Positions 49,491 to 60,956 are shown, numbered from the stretch's first letter. The stretch is 64,000 nucleotides of DNA from Closterium sp. Naga37s-1 (GCA_947471745.1 CANJKZ010000084.1:976501-1040500); one strand, 5' to 3'. The notes: a model not told the origin generated them from the sequence alone. Translations and numbers: made by a program.

Positions 49491-50578
49491 CCACGCTGAA
49501 CCAACCACTCACGGAGCTGCTGAGGCGTCTGAGTCTCGCTCCGACGCTGCTGCTGCTGGCCCCGACCGCCACCAGGGCCTCCACGCTGAGGTCCAGACTG
49601 ACTACCACTGGTCCCACCGCCTCCACTGCCGCCACCCCCTCCGCTGCCTCCACCGCCGCCACCAGAGCCTCCACCTCCGCCACTGGTTCCACCGCCGCCA
49701 CCACCTCCACCGCCTCCGCCTCCTCTACCGCTGCCCCCACTGCCACGCCCACTGCCACCTCCACCACCACCGCTGCCTCCTCCACTACCCCGGCCACCCT
49801 TGCCCTTGCTGTTGCGGCGCTTCGTACTAGTCGAAGCAGCACCGACGTCCTCAGGAACAGAGACGTCAGCAGCAGCAGCAGAGGCGAAGGAGGAGGAAAG
49901 GGGGGAGGGGGAGCACCCCTCAAAGAAGGGTGAGCGCGGGGTGCCACGAGCAGCACCTACAGCAACTGCACTAGTCTCAGCTGCGAGGAGATGCTGCTCG
50001 AGGAGGTCAACAGTGAGGGAAGTGGGGTCGAGGGTGAGGAAGTGGTCCCTGACAGAGCGAAGGGAGTCAGGGAGGCGGGTGACTATGAAGTAGAGGGTGA
50101 TGAACATGGGGGGCTGGTTCGTGAGAAGGAACTCAGCAGGAACGGTAGCGCGGTAGCGAGCGTCGCTAGTGCGCAGGTGGGTAACCAGGTCCGCTACTGT
50201 GGCAAAAGTCGACAGCTCAGGGAACAGGTAGGGCAGTAGCAGCCTGCCAATAGCAGCAGTGGCAGGGGAGGAGTAGCGAGCAACGACAGCATCGTACAAG
50301 GCCTGTGCTGTCCTGTGCTCGCCAAAGTGAGCACATTCTGTTGCAGGCAGGTGGTTGCGAATGGCCAAGCGGGCAGTAGCGTCACGAGAGAGCCACTGGG
50401 AACGAGTCGAAACGTCAGCTGTGGCGGGAGGGGCTGGAGCGGCACCGGACACAAGGTCAAACAGCGAGACACTGTCCCGACTGTCGCTCAGTAGGTACAG
50501 TTGCAGATCGTCGTGCCACTTGTCAAATGCTACAGGTCTACCCTCCGGGTCGAACGGGAGAACTCGAAGCAACGCCAT
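49491..50578 (-). CDS. Copia-6 gag (lacking the zinc knuckle)
   Basis: ATG at 50576-50578 (MALLRVLPFDPEGRPVAFDK), about 360 codons: WHDDLQLYLLSDSRDSVSLF, then ARLAIRNHLPATECAHFGEH, ALYDAVVARYSSPATAAIGR, LHPPMFITLYFIV-like helices, KRRNSKGKGGRGSG, a Gly-rich tract and QTPQQLREWLVQRGAP, where the deletion begins. This full-length N-terminus shows what Copia-2 and Copia-3 have lost. Confidence 0.85.
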
Positions 50579-50584
50579 AGGGGC

Positions 50585-52080
50585 AGAGGAGCCTGGGGGC
50601 CGCGGGGCCAGTTAAGGGGCCGGGGGGCCTAGGGGGGGGCCGAGGGGCCTAGGGGGCCGAGGGGCCAAACAAGGGGCCAGGGGGGGCCGGGCGCCGGTCT
50701 CTGAGGTGGGGCCGGACGCCGGTCTCTGAGGTGGGGCCGAGGGGCCTAGGGGCCGCGGGGCCAAACAAGGGGCCGAGGGGCCTAGGGAGGGCCAAGGGGC
50801 CTAGGGGGGCCGAGGGGCCAAAGAAGGGGCCGAGGGGCCAAACAAGGGGCCGGGGGGCCGGGCGCCGGTCTCTGAGGTGGGGCCGAGGGGCCTAGGGGCC
50901 GCGGGGCCAAACAAGGGGCCGAGGGGCCTAGGGGGCCGAGGGGCCAAACAAGGGGCCGGGTGGGGGGGGGGGGGGCGGGGGGGGGGGGGGGGGGGGGGGG
51001 GGCGGGTGCCAGTCTCTGAGGTGGGGCCGAGGGGCCTAGGGGCCGCGGGGCCAAACAAGGGGCCTAGGGGGCCGAGGGGCCAAAGCAGGTACAGGGCCTG
51101 GCGCTGGGCACGTGCAGGGCCGGGTGCTGGGCAGGTACGGGGCCGGGCGCTGGGCAGGGACGGGGCCAGGCACTGGGCAGGTACGGGGCCGGGCGTCGGT
51201 CTCTGAGGTGGGGCCGAGCGGCCTAGGGGCCGCGGGGCCAAACAAGGGGCCGGGGGGCGGCCTAAAGGGGGGGGGGGCGAGGGGCCTAGGGGGCCGAGGG
51301 GCCAAACACGGGGCTGGGGGGGGGGCCGGGCGCCTGTCTCTGAGGTGGGGCCGAGGGGCCTAGGGGCCGCGGGGCCAAACAAGGGGCCGAGGGGCCTAGG
51401 GGGGGGCCGAGGGGCCTAGGGGGCCGAGGGGCCAAACAGGTACAGGGCCTGGCGCTGGGCAGGTACGGGGCCGGGCGCGAGGCTAGGTACGGGCCGAGCG
51501 ACGGGCTAGGTACGGGCCGGGCGACGGGCTAGGTACGGGCTGGGCACAGGCAGGAGACGAGGCCGGGCGTGGGCTAGGTACGGGCCGGGCAACGGGCTAG
51601 GTACGGGCCGGGTGCGGGCGACGAAGTCGACGGGGCCAGCGGGGCCGAGGCGACGAGCTAGGTACGGGCCGGGCGACGGGCTAGGTACGGGCCGGGCGCG
51701 GTCGACGAAGTCGACGGGACCAGTGGGGGCCGAGGCGACGGGCTAGGTACGGGCCGGGCGCGGGCGACGAAGATGACGGGGCCAGCGGGGCCGAGGCGAC
51801 GGGCTAGGTACGGGCCGGGCGACGGGCTAGGTACGGGCCGGGCGCGGGCTACGAAGTCGACGGGGCCAGCGGGGCCGAGGCGACGGGCTAGATACGGGCC
51901 GGGCGACGGGCTAGGTACGGGCCGGGTGCGGGCGACGAAGTCGACGGGGCCAGCGGGGCCGAGGCGACGGGCTAGGTACGGGCCGGGCGACGGGCTAGGT
52001 ACGGGCCGGGCGACGGGCTAGGTACGGGCAGGGCAGTAGGTGGTGGGCCCATTGAGATTAGGTCCTAAGACTTAGTTGCT
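50585..52080 (-). repeat. Copia-6 leader: two G/C repeat arrays
   Basis: Near gag (50585-51430) the unit is GGGGCCGAGGGGCCTAGGGG with CCAAACAAG, including a run of over 20 G at about 50960-51000. Toward the LTR (51460-52030) the unit is GGGCTAGGTACGGGCCGGGC with CGACGAAGTCGACGGGGCC. ORFs here are spurious. Confidence 0.9.
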
Positions 52081-52090
52081 CTTAATACCA
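52078..52090 (-). promoter_or_regulatory. Copia-6 primer-binding site
   Basis: Minus strand TGGTATTAAGAGC directly inside the LTR. Two bases differ from the usual TGGTATCAGAGC. Confidence 0.7.
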
Positions 52091-52250
52091 TGTTAGAATC
52101 TTAGGCGAGAATGAATGACTAGGAAGCAAGGAAGGGTACAAGTAGAATGTCGAGAGAATTCTGTACCCCCTAAGGCTAAACCCACTATAGCCTAGACAAA
52201 TGTAAACACATGAACTAAGCCTAGATATAACTAAGCATATATGTTTGACA
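52091..52250 (-). repeat. Copia-6 5' LTR (160 bp)
   Basis: Same ends as 47284-47443; only two substitutions between the pair (about 1%). Confidence 0.93.
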
Positions 52251-52268
52251 AAGTAATAACGTAATTAT

Positions 52269-52428
52269 TGTCAAACATATATGCTTAGTTATATCTAGGC
52301 TTAGTTTATGTGTTTATAGTTGTCTAGGCTATAGTGGGTTTAGCCTTAGGGGGTACAGATTTCTCTCGACATTCTACTTGTAACCGTTCCCTTTTCCTAG
52401 TCAATCATTCTCGCCCACTATTCTCACA
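52269..52428 (+). repeat. Copia-7 5' LTR
   Basis: TGTCAAACATAT ... CTATTCTCACA, followed by a primer-binding-like TAATATTAAGAGC. Confidence 0.93.
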
Positions 52429-54181
52429 TAATATTAAGAGCATTACCTTCCTAGGATCCTAACTTTAATGGGCCCACCACCAAAGTAACTGCTAGCCTAG
52501 GCCCCGTGGCGTCGCCCATAGCCCCTAGGCTCGGCCCCTTGGCCCGTCGCCCCTAGGCTCGGCCCCTTGGCCAGTCGCCCCTAGCTCGGCCCCTCGGCCC
52601 CGTCGCCCCGTCGATTCCGTCGCCCGCGCCCGGCCCGTTCCTAGCCCCGCGATCGGCCCGTACCTAGCCTCGCGCACGGCCCCGTTCCTAGCCCCGCGAT
52701 CGGCCCGTACCCGCCCCGCGATCGGCCCGTACCCTTCCCGCGCTCGGCCCCGTTCCTAGCCCCGCGCCCGGCCTGTACCTAGCCTCGCGACCGGCCCGTT
52801 CCCTGCCCGCGCACGGCCCCGTCTCTCGTCCGCGCTCGGCTCGTACCTAGCCCCGCGCCCGGCCCGTACCTAGCCCAGCGCACGGCCCCGACCCTAGCCA
52901 GCGCCCGGCTCCGTACCTAGCCCGCGCCCGGCCCCGTCTGTCGCCAGCGCCTGGCTCCGTACCTAGCCTCGCGCCCGGCCCCATTCCGCGCCCAGCGCCC
53001 GGCCCCGTTCCTGCCCAGCGCCTGGCCCCGTACCTGCCCAGCGCCCGGCCCTGTACCTGCCCAGCGCCCGGCCCCGTACCTGCCCAGCGCCCGGCCCCGT
53101 ACCTGACCTGCGCCCGGCCCCTTGTTTGGCCCCTCAGCCCCCCTAGGCCCCTCGGCCCCCCTAGGCCCCCCGGCCCCTTGTTTGGCCCCTCGGCCCCACC
53201 TCAGAGCCCGGCACCCGACCCCCCGGCCCCTTGTTTGGCCCCTCGGCCCCCTAGGCCCCTCGGCCCCCCAAGGCCCCCCGGCCCCTTGTTTGGCCCCGCG
53301 GCCCCTAGGCCCCACGGCCCCACCTCATAGCCCGGCGCCCGGGCCCCCGGCCCCTTGTTTGGCCCCTCGGCCCCCTAGGCCCCTCGCCCCCCCTAGGCCC
53401 CCTGGCCCCTTGTTTGGCCCCGCGGCCCCTAGGCCCCTCGGCCCCACCTTAGAGACCGGCACCCGGCCCCCCGGCCCCTTTGGCCTCTCGGCCCCCTAGG
53501 CCCCTCGGCCCCCCTAGGCCCCCCCGGCCCCTTGTTTGGCCCCGCGGCCCCTAGGCCCCACGGCCCCACCTCATAGCCCGGCGCCCGCCCCCCCGGCCCC
53601 TTGTTTGGCCCCTCGGCCCCCTAGGCCCCTCGGCCCCCCAAGGCCCCTCGGCCCCTTGTTTGGCCCCGCGACCCCTAGGCCCCTCGGCCCCACCTCAGAG
53701 ACCGGCGCCCGGCCCCCCGGCCCCTTGTTTGGCCCCTCGGCCCCCTAGGCCCCTCGGCCCCCCTAGGCCCCCCGGCCCCCCGGCCCCTTGTTTGGCCCCT
53801 CGGCCCCCTAGGCCCCTCGGCCCCCCTAGGCCCCCCGGCCCCTTGTTTGGCCCCGCGGCCCCTAGGCCCCTCGGCCCCACCTCACAGACCGGCACCCGGC
53901 CCCCTGGCCCCTTGTTTGGCCCCTCGGCCCCCTAGGCCCCTCGCCCCCCCGGCCCCTTGTTTGGCCCTTCGGCCCCCCTAGGCCCCTCGGCCCCCCTAGG
54001 CCCCCCCGGCCCCTTGTTTGGCCCCTCAGCCCACTAGGCCCCTCGGCCCCCCTAGGCCCCCCCCGGCCCCTTGTTTGGCCCCTCGGCCCCCTAGGCCCCT
54101 CGGCCCCCCTTGCCCCCCCCCCCCCCCCCCCCCCCCCCGGCCCCTTGTTTGGCCCCGCAGCCCCTAGGCCCCTCGGCCCCT
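52429..54181 (+). repeat. Copia-7 leader: C-rich tandem arrays
   Basis: Begins with the primer-binding-like site and TGGGCCCACCAC. Then CGGCCCGTACCTAGCCCGCG-type units (52500-53110), then GGCCCCTAGGCCCCTCGGCC with CCTTGTTTGG (53110-54180), ending in a C-run at about 54112-54138 just before the gag ATG. Same arrays, in the same order, as in Copia-6. Confidence 0.9.
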
Positions 54182-57100
54182 ATGGCGTCGCTTCGAGTTC
54201 TCCCGTTCGACCCGGAAGGCAGACCTGTAGCATTTGACACGTGGCACGATAGTCGGGACAGTGTCTCACTGTTTGACCACGTGTCCGGTGCCGCTCGAGC
54301 CCCTCCCGCCACAGCTGACGCTTCGACTCGTTCCCAGTGGCTGTCTCGTGACGCTACTGCCCGCTTGGCCATTCGCAACCACCTGCCCGCAACCGAATGT
54401 GCTCACTTTGGCGAGCACAGGACAGCACAGGCCTTGTACGACACTGTCGTTGCTCGCTACTCCTCCCGTGCCACTGCTGCTATTGGCAGGCTGCTATTGC
54501 CCTACCTGTTCCCTGAGCTGTCGGCTTTTGCCACAGTAGCCGACCTGGTTACCCACCTGCGCACTAGCGACGCTCGCTACCGCGCTACCGTCCCTGCTGA
54601 GTTCCTTCCCACGAACCAGCCCCCCATGTTCATCACCCTCTACTTCATAGTCACTCGCCTCCCTGACTCCCTTCGCTCTGTCAGGGACCACTTTCTCACC
54701 CTCGACCCCACTTCCCTCACTGTTGACCTCCTCGAGCAGCATCTCCTCGCAGCTGAGACTAGTGCAGTTGCTGTAGGTGCTGCTCGTGGCACTCCACGCT
54801 CACCCTTCTTTGCGGGGTGCTCCCCCTCCCCCCTTTCCTCCTCCTTCGCCTCTGCTGCTGCTGCAGACGTCTCTGCTCCTGAGGATGTCGGTGCTGCTTC
54901 GACTAGTACGAAGCGCCGCAACAGCAAGGGCAAGGGTGGCCGGGGTAGTGGAGGAGGCAGCGGTGGTGGTGGAGGTGGCAGTGGGAGTGGTAATGGGGGC
55001 AGCGGTAGAGGAGGCGGAGGCGGTGAAGGTGGTGGCGGCGGTGGGACCGGTGGCGGAGGTGGAGGCTCTGGTGGCGGAGGTGGAGGCAGCGGAGGGAGTG
55101 GCGGCAGTAGAGGCGGTGGGACCAGTGGTGGTCGGTCTGGACCTCAGCGTGGAGGCCCTGGTGGTGGTCGGGGCCAGCAGCAGCAGCGTCGGAGCGAGAC
55201 TCAGACGCCCCTGCAGCTCCGTGAGTGGTTGGTTCAGCGTGGGGCGGGTGAGGGTAGTGAGACCTGCCCGTATGTCATTCGCACGGGTGCCCGTGCGGGC
55301 CGGACATGCGGGAGGTTTCACACTGAGCGCCGCTGCTTTGCCTGCCTTGACGACGCCTGGCGTACTGAGTTTGGTGATGACGTCGAGCGCCCTCGCTGGG
55401 CGGAGTTGCTTAGGTCGGGAGTTGCTATCTTTGACCTAGACTTTGATGTTATTATCTTTGCCATGTATGCTTTGTCTTTTAGTGCTGAGGGTGACTGTTA
55501 CTGGTGTGTGCCGCCTAACCCAGGTATAGCTGCTGCTGCTCTAGGTGCTCGTGCGTCTGGTACTCCCCCTAGTACTACATCTGGTGAGGCCCTGCACACC
55601 TTCACGTTGGACTCCGGCGCCTCGCGCTGTTTCTTTCGTGACAGCACCACTCTCACTCCTCTTCCTGCACCTGTTCCGGTCAGACTGGCTGACCCCTCTA
55701 GGGGCCCGGTCGTTGCCAGTTCCTCCACTGTCCTCCCGTGTCCGGCGATTCCATCCGGCTCACTGTCAGGTCTTCACCTCCCCTCGTTCTCTACAAACTT
55801 GGTGAGTACCGCTGCCCTTCAGGATGCGATGGTCACTACCACCACTCCTGGGGGTCAGCGTGTGTCGATCTGCACGTGCACATAGACGAGGCGTCACCTG
55901 GCTACGTTCACTCGTCGGCCAGGTTCGAGTCTGTACACACTGGCTACCGAGCCTCCTCAGGTCGCTGCGTCTGCTTAGGTGTCCGCGTCAGGTCACGTAG
56001 CCGCCTCTTGCTCGTGTCGCCTCCTGTCGCACCAGACTCTTCTTTGGCACCACCGCCTTGGTCACCCCTCCCTGCCACGCCTTCGTGGCATGCACTCCCG
56101 TCTCCTTGTCTCTGGTCTCCCCAGGTCTCTGCCTCCCTTGCCGCCCTCACCTGCCCCGCCCTGTCTTCCTTGCGTCGAGGGGCGGCAGCGCGCCGCTCCT
56201 CACTCCTCCTCGTTTCCCCCGACGACTGCTCCCCTGCAAACCCTCCACATGGACGTGTGGGGCCCAGCCCGCGTCAGTGCACAGGGCCGCGAGCGCTACT
56301 TTCTGCTGGTAGTTGACGACTACACGCGGTACACCACAGTCTTCCCCTTGCGCAGGAAGGGTGAAGTCTCTGCTGTCTTGATCCCTTGGATCCGCACAGT
56401 CCGTCTCCAGCTGCGCGAGCGGTTCGGCCAGGACCTTCCTGTCCTGCGTCTGCACTCTGACAGAGGTGGTGAGTTCTCCTCCGACCTCTTGCGGGACTTT
56501 TGTCGTGGGGAGGGCATCACCCAGTCATTCACGCTTCCGGAATCCCCTCAGCAAAATGGGATTGCTGAGCGCCGCATTGGCTTAGTCATGGAGGTCGCTC
56601 GTACCTCCATGATTCATGCGGCCGCTCCCCATTTTCTGTGGCCGTTTGCGGTCCGGTACGCTGCGCATCAGCTCAACCTTTGGCCCCGTATCTCCTTGCC
56701 GGAGACCTCGCCCACACTGCGTTGGACAGGGAAGGTTGGCGATGCGTCGGTGTTCCGGGTCTGGGGTTCTCGTGCCTTTGTTCGCGATACGTCCGCGGAC
56801 AAGCTCTCCGCCCGCGCCATTCCCTGCGTCTTCCTTGGCTTTGTCCCTGACGCGCCTGGCTGGCAGTTTTACCACCCCACCTTGCGTCGTGTCCTCCCTT
56901 CTCAGGACGTCACGTTTGACGAGTCGGTTCCCTTCTACCGTCTCTTCCCCTACCGCTCTGCCCCTTCCCCGCCCCCGCCGCTCTTCCTTGCTCCCGGTCC
57001 ACCTCCGGTAGACCCCCTTCCACCCCAGGGTCCTGCTCCCTCGGGAGTGTCTCAGGTAGACCCTCTCCCTGGTACTGCGCCTGTTCGGGTAGCTGTCGTC

Positions 57101-59845
57101 TCAGGTGCTGCTCCAGGTGCTGCGTCTGGGGGTGCTGCGTCTAGGGGTGCAGAGCCGGGGGGTGCGGGGTCTGAGGGTGCTAGGTCTGGGGGTGCTGAGC
57201 CTGAGGGTGTTGAGCCTGGGGGTGCTGAGTTGGAGGGTGCGGAGCCTGGGGGTGCTGAGTCGGAGGGTGCAGAGTCTGGGGGTGCTGAGCCTCGGGGTGC
57301 TGCTTCGTCTGGAGGTCCTGCTGATGCTTCACCGCGACTGTCCTCGAAGCAGCTACGTGAGTGTCTTGTTCAGCGCCCACACCGTCGGAGTGGACCTCCT
57401 GGGGCTGGCGAGCCTGGAGACGCTGGAGATGGAGGTGCTGCTGTTACTCCTGGAGCTGGAGACCCTACGGAGCCTGGAGCAGCTGGCGCCGGAGGCGCTG
57501 GAGCTGGTGTAGCTGGAGTTGGAGGCCCTGGCGCAGGAGGCGCTGGAGCTGCAGGAGCTGGAGCTGTTGACCCTGGGGCTGGAGGTGCTGGAGGCACTGT
57601 GCGGCCGCGCCCGTACTTCGTTCCCCTGCTTCAGCAGGTTCTTGGTGTCCCGTCTTCTACTGGTCTTCCTCCTCCCTTCCTGTGTCCACCGCCTGACCAG
57701 TCGCAGCCGCCGTTACAGCCCACCTCCCCACTGCCTGTTCCCTCTCCTTACACTGAGCAGTCCGGAGGTCTTACAGAGCGTCGTGAGCCTGCGTCTCGTC
57801 CTGTCTCGCCTGTTCGCACTGCTCCTTGCGCTCCTCGTTCGCGTCCTCCTCCTGTCCCAGGCACACACACCATGGCACTCCGTCCTTCCTCTGTTCCACT
57901 GCGTGTTGCTCTGCCTGCTCCTCCTAAGTCCTCTCTTCCTGAGGTCCCTGACCCTAAGTCTGACCGAGAGCGTGCTGCCAGTCCCAGTGTCACTCGTCTC
58001 CTTGCCACTACTGTCACTGACCCGTCCTTTGAGTCTGCTGCTGCTTCTGCTCTCGTTGCTGAGCTGCTTGACTTTGCTGCTGCCTGCCGTCTCGACTACG
58101 CCTCTGCTCTAGTTGCTGAGTCTGTGCCTGCTAGTCCTCCGTCCGTCAGGGGTGAGTGTGCTCTTGGCACGGACGTCCTTGAGAACAGGCAGGAGGACTT
58201 TGAGTGTCTTGCAGCTGCTGTACCTCGTTTCGCTTCCTTGCTGCTTGCCCCTGAGGGAGACCCGGATGCTCCAGACATCCCGACCCTGCGCTCTTACGCA
58301 GAGGCGATCACGGGTCCTTACTCCCCTCAGTGGCAGGCAGCGATGGATGCCGAGATGGCATCCTGGAAGTCCACTGGCACTTACGTTGACGAGGTTCCCC
58401 CACCTGGGGTGAACATAGTCGATGGCATGTGGATCTTCAGGGTGAAGCGGCCGCCGGGTTCTCCGCCTGCCTTCAAGGCACGTTACGTTGCTGGAGGTTT
58501 CAGTCAGCGACTGGGAGTTGACTACTTCCAGACCTTCTCCCCCACCCCGAAGATGACAACTCTTCGGGTGTTGCTGCACGTAGCTGCTCAGCGTGACTAC
58601 GAGTTACACTCCCTGGACTTCAGTACAGCCTTCCTGCAGGGCAGCCTACACGAGGAGATCTGGCTGCGCCGCCCACCTGGTTTCACTGGGTCGTTTCCTA
58701 CAGGTACCCAGTGGAGCCTCCGCCGGCCAGTCTACGATCTCCGCCAGGCGCCTCGCGAGTGGCACGATACACTTGCGGCTCTTGGGTTTGTTCCTTCTAC
58801 AGCAGACCTGTCGCTGTTTCTACGCACCGACACCTCGCTGCCGCCCTTCTACGTCCTAGTGTACGTCGACGACCTCGTCTTTGCCACGGCTGACACTGAG
58901 GCACTGACCCTAGTGAAGTCCGAGCTGCAGAAGAGACATACTTGCACTGACCTGGGTGAACTGCGCAGCTATCTTGGCCTGCAAATCACCCGGGACAGAG
59001 CACGGCGCACCATCACACTGACTCAGTCACACATGGTGCACCAGGTCCTTCAGCGCTTCGGCTTCCAGTACTCCTCGCCACAGCTCACTCCTCTGTCTAC
59101 CAGCCACTCGCTCTCAGCTCCACCTTCGGACGAGTCCGTAGAGCCGAGTGGTCCGTACCCAGAGCTTGTGGGTTGCCTCATGTACCTGATGACTTGCACA
59201 CGACCTGACCTCGCGTAACCTCTCAACCTTCTGGCTCGCTACGTGGCTCCCGGTAGGCACCGAAAGGTGCACTGGGATGCTGCAAAAAGGGTACTGCGTT
59301 ACCTGTGCAGTACGTCGGGCATGGGGCTTGTGCTTGGAGGACGGGGTCCTGTTGTCCTCACTGGTCACGCAGACGCCTCCTGGGTTGACGACTCAGCTAC
59401 GCAGCAGTCGTCGCAGGGTTACACCTTCAGCCTTGGGTCTGGCTTGGTTTCTTGGCGGTCTACCCGCTCGTCTTCAGTTCTCAGCTCCAGCTGTGAGGCT
59501 GAGATCTATGCCGGAGCCATGGCTGCTCAGGAGCTACGCTGGCTCACCTACTTGCTGACCGACTTGGGAGAGCAGCCTCGTTCGCCTCCAGTCCTGTACG
59601 TAGACAACAAGGCCATGATAGCCTTGTGTCAGGAGCACAGACTGGAGCACAGAACGAAGCACATCGCTCTGCGATACTTCCTTGCTCGAGAGTTGCAGCA
59701 GCGTGGTCAGCTTCGTCTAGCGTACGTGGCCACTCGGGCCAACACTGCTGATGTCTTCACCAAGGCACTTCCGCCTGGTGACCATCAGCGCTTAGTTACT
59801 GTGTTAGGCCTTGTGCCTACTTTGCCTCACTTACTTACTGCCTGA
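54182..59845 (+). pseudogene. Copia-7 gag-pol polyprotein with three in-frame stops
   Basis: About 1,887 codons in one frame from MASLRVLPFDPEGRPVAFDT to the TGA after PTLPHLLTA. Order: gag helices; Gly-rich tract (about 54940-55140); QTPLQLREWLVQRG; zinc knuckle C-X13-C-X3-H-X4-C (55264-55342); protease LDSGASRCFF (about 55606); HHCC; integrase MDVWGP, HSDRGGEF, QQNGIAERRIG; tail; heptad linker with LSSKQLRECLVQRP; RT with YVDDLVFA (about 58862); RNase H. Stops: TAG 55883-55885, TAG 55976-55978, TAA 59216-59218. RT lacks four codons (HDTLAALGF for HDTLRTTLAALGF). Confidence 0.93.
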
Positions 59846-60088
59846 CTCTGCCTGTACTGTGATCTATCTATATACCTGCATGCTTGCACTTGTTAGGGTA
59901 TGATCACTGTATTGTTTGTTCTCTTTATATAACTCTGCATGTGAACTGGCCTTGTGGCCCTTTGCTTGTGCTCGGACTGTGTGGTGAATTTGTGATCCAC
60001 CCTGAGCTTGCTTTGCTTTGCTTCTTCTCTTGACTGGTCTTGTGACCATTGCTTGTTCTGGCTATCCCCCACTTCGCATATGGGGGTG

Positions 60089-60248
60089 TGTCAAACATAT
60101 ATGCTTAGTTAGATCTAGGCTTAGTTTTCGTGTTTATAGTTGTCTAGGCTATAGTGGGTTTAGCCTTAGGGGGTACAGATTTCTCTCGACATTCTACTTG
60201 TACCCCTTCCCTTTTCCTAGTCAATCATTATCGCCCACTATTCTCACA
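60089..60248 (+). repeat. Copia-7 3' LTR
   Basis: Preceded by purine tract ATATGGGGGTG (60078-60088). Differs from the 5' LTR at about six of 160 positions. Confidence 0.93.
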
Positions 60249-60935
60249 ATTATATGCTCCTTGTCCTTGTTCGCGAGTATACAGGATCTCGCTGTACACT
60301 TTCTCGAGTGGTGCATAGGCTGGCGCACTTGGATTGTGGTGAGAGGTGAATGGTTGATGTGGTAAGTCGGCTTCGGGACAGGTAAAGCATGTTCCGCGGA
60401 CTCGTTGGAGTTCTCTGCCATCGGGTAGGAGTGAATCTTTATCGAGTACTGCTGCCTTGATTGTATTATTTAACGTGGTGTTCCTTGGGTGACCCAGTCG
60501 TTCGTGCCACAGGGATTCGCTTGCTCGATGTCCGGGTGAGCGCCTGTACAGGTCGGAGTTGGAGTAAAAGGCGGTGGTGAAGTTGGCGCTTCTGTGAAAT
60601 TTTTGTGGAGTGGGAGTTAACTGCTGCGCAGGAGTCGGTGGAGTGTCGTCGATGAGGGTTGGTGCCGTCGAAGAGCTCGCGATTGGTGCTGTAAGTGTTG
60701 CTGTCGTTGTCGATGTTGTCTCTGCTGCTATCGATGTTGTTTCGTCTTGCCGAATTGTTGCTAGTGCCCGTGTTCTTTCTGCTTCAGGTATGGTATGTGA
60801 ATACCAGAATCCTCCAGGGCTGAAGTCGAGATCAAGGGCCGGAGGATGTGTCCAGGAAGTGAAGTTGACGATGGCGTCGTTGTCGGCGGTTCCTTGGTCG
60901 GGGACGAAATCAAGAACGAAGACGTTGTTCTTCAA
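60249..60935 (-). pseudogene. Copia-5 gag-pre-integrase and integrase start
   Basis: Minus strand: NNVFVLDFVPDQGTADND, SLWHERLGHPRNTTLNNTIK and GTCFTCPEADLPHQ, giving the HHCC zinc site, then APLEKVYSEILYTREQGQGA, which leads into the integrase core interrupted at 60249. A TGA (about 60955) separates it from the protease. Confidence 0.85.
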
Positions 60936-60956
60936 GACTGCTCTGCCGATGTAGAG

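Larger units (their letters stand above)
47284..52250 (-). mobile_element. Copia-6: internally deleted family-A Copia
   Basis: 4,967 bp, LTRs at both ends (160 bp each, two differences) and perfect target duplications AAGTA (47279-47283 and 52251-52255). The 5' leader and an almost full gag are followed by an abrupt junction into the integrase C-terminus (near 49490), then the linker and pre-RT. All of RT after KMTTL and all of RNase H are missing (junction near 47635). It keeps PBS, leader, gag and purine tract. That set suggests it moved with enzymes supplied by another copy. Confidence 0.93.
52269..60248 (+). mobile_element. Copia-7: near-complete family-A Copia
   Basis: 7,980 bp with 160-bp LTRs (52269-52428 and 60089-60248; about six differences) and perfect target duplications ATTAT (52264-52268 and 60249-60253). 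Leader 52429-54181, gag-pol in one frame 54182-59845, 3' UTR and purine tract 59846-60088. Three nonsense codons are the only obvious lesions apart from a 12-nt in-frame deletion in RT. It lies head to head with Copia-6, 18 bp away. Confidence 0.95.

Noticed and set aside
49309-49933. Plus-strand ORFs of Thr/Ser/Ala-rich sequence opposite gag
   Set aside because: Antisense shadows of the Gly-rich gag tract in Copia-6. The same happens at 5537-6214 and 54800-55321.
50782-54181. Many Pro/Gly/Ala/Arg ORFs in the G/C leader arrays (also 8641-8871 and 51773-52021)
   Set aside because: Open on both strands only because of repeat composition. Inside retrotransposon leaders, with no family resemblance.
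55883-59218. TAG/TAA as sense codons in this organism
   Set aside because: SKI2 exons contain no in-frame TAG or TAA. The stops in Copia-7 match sense codons in sister copies, so they are mutations.
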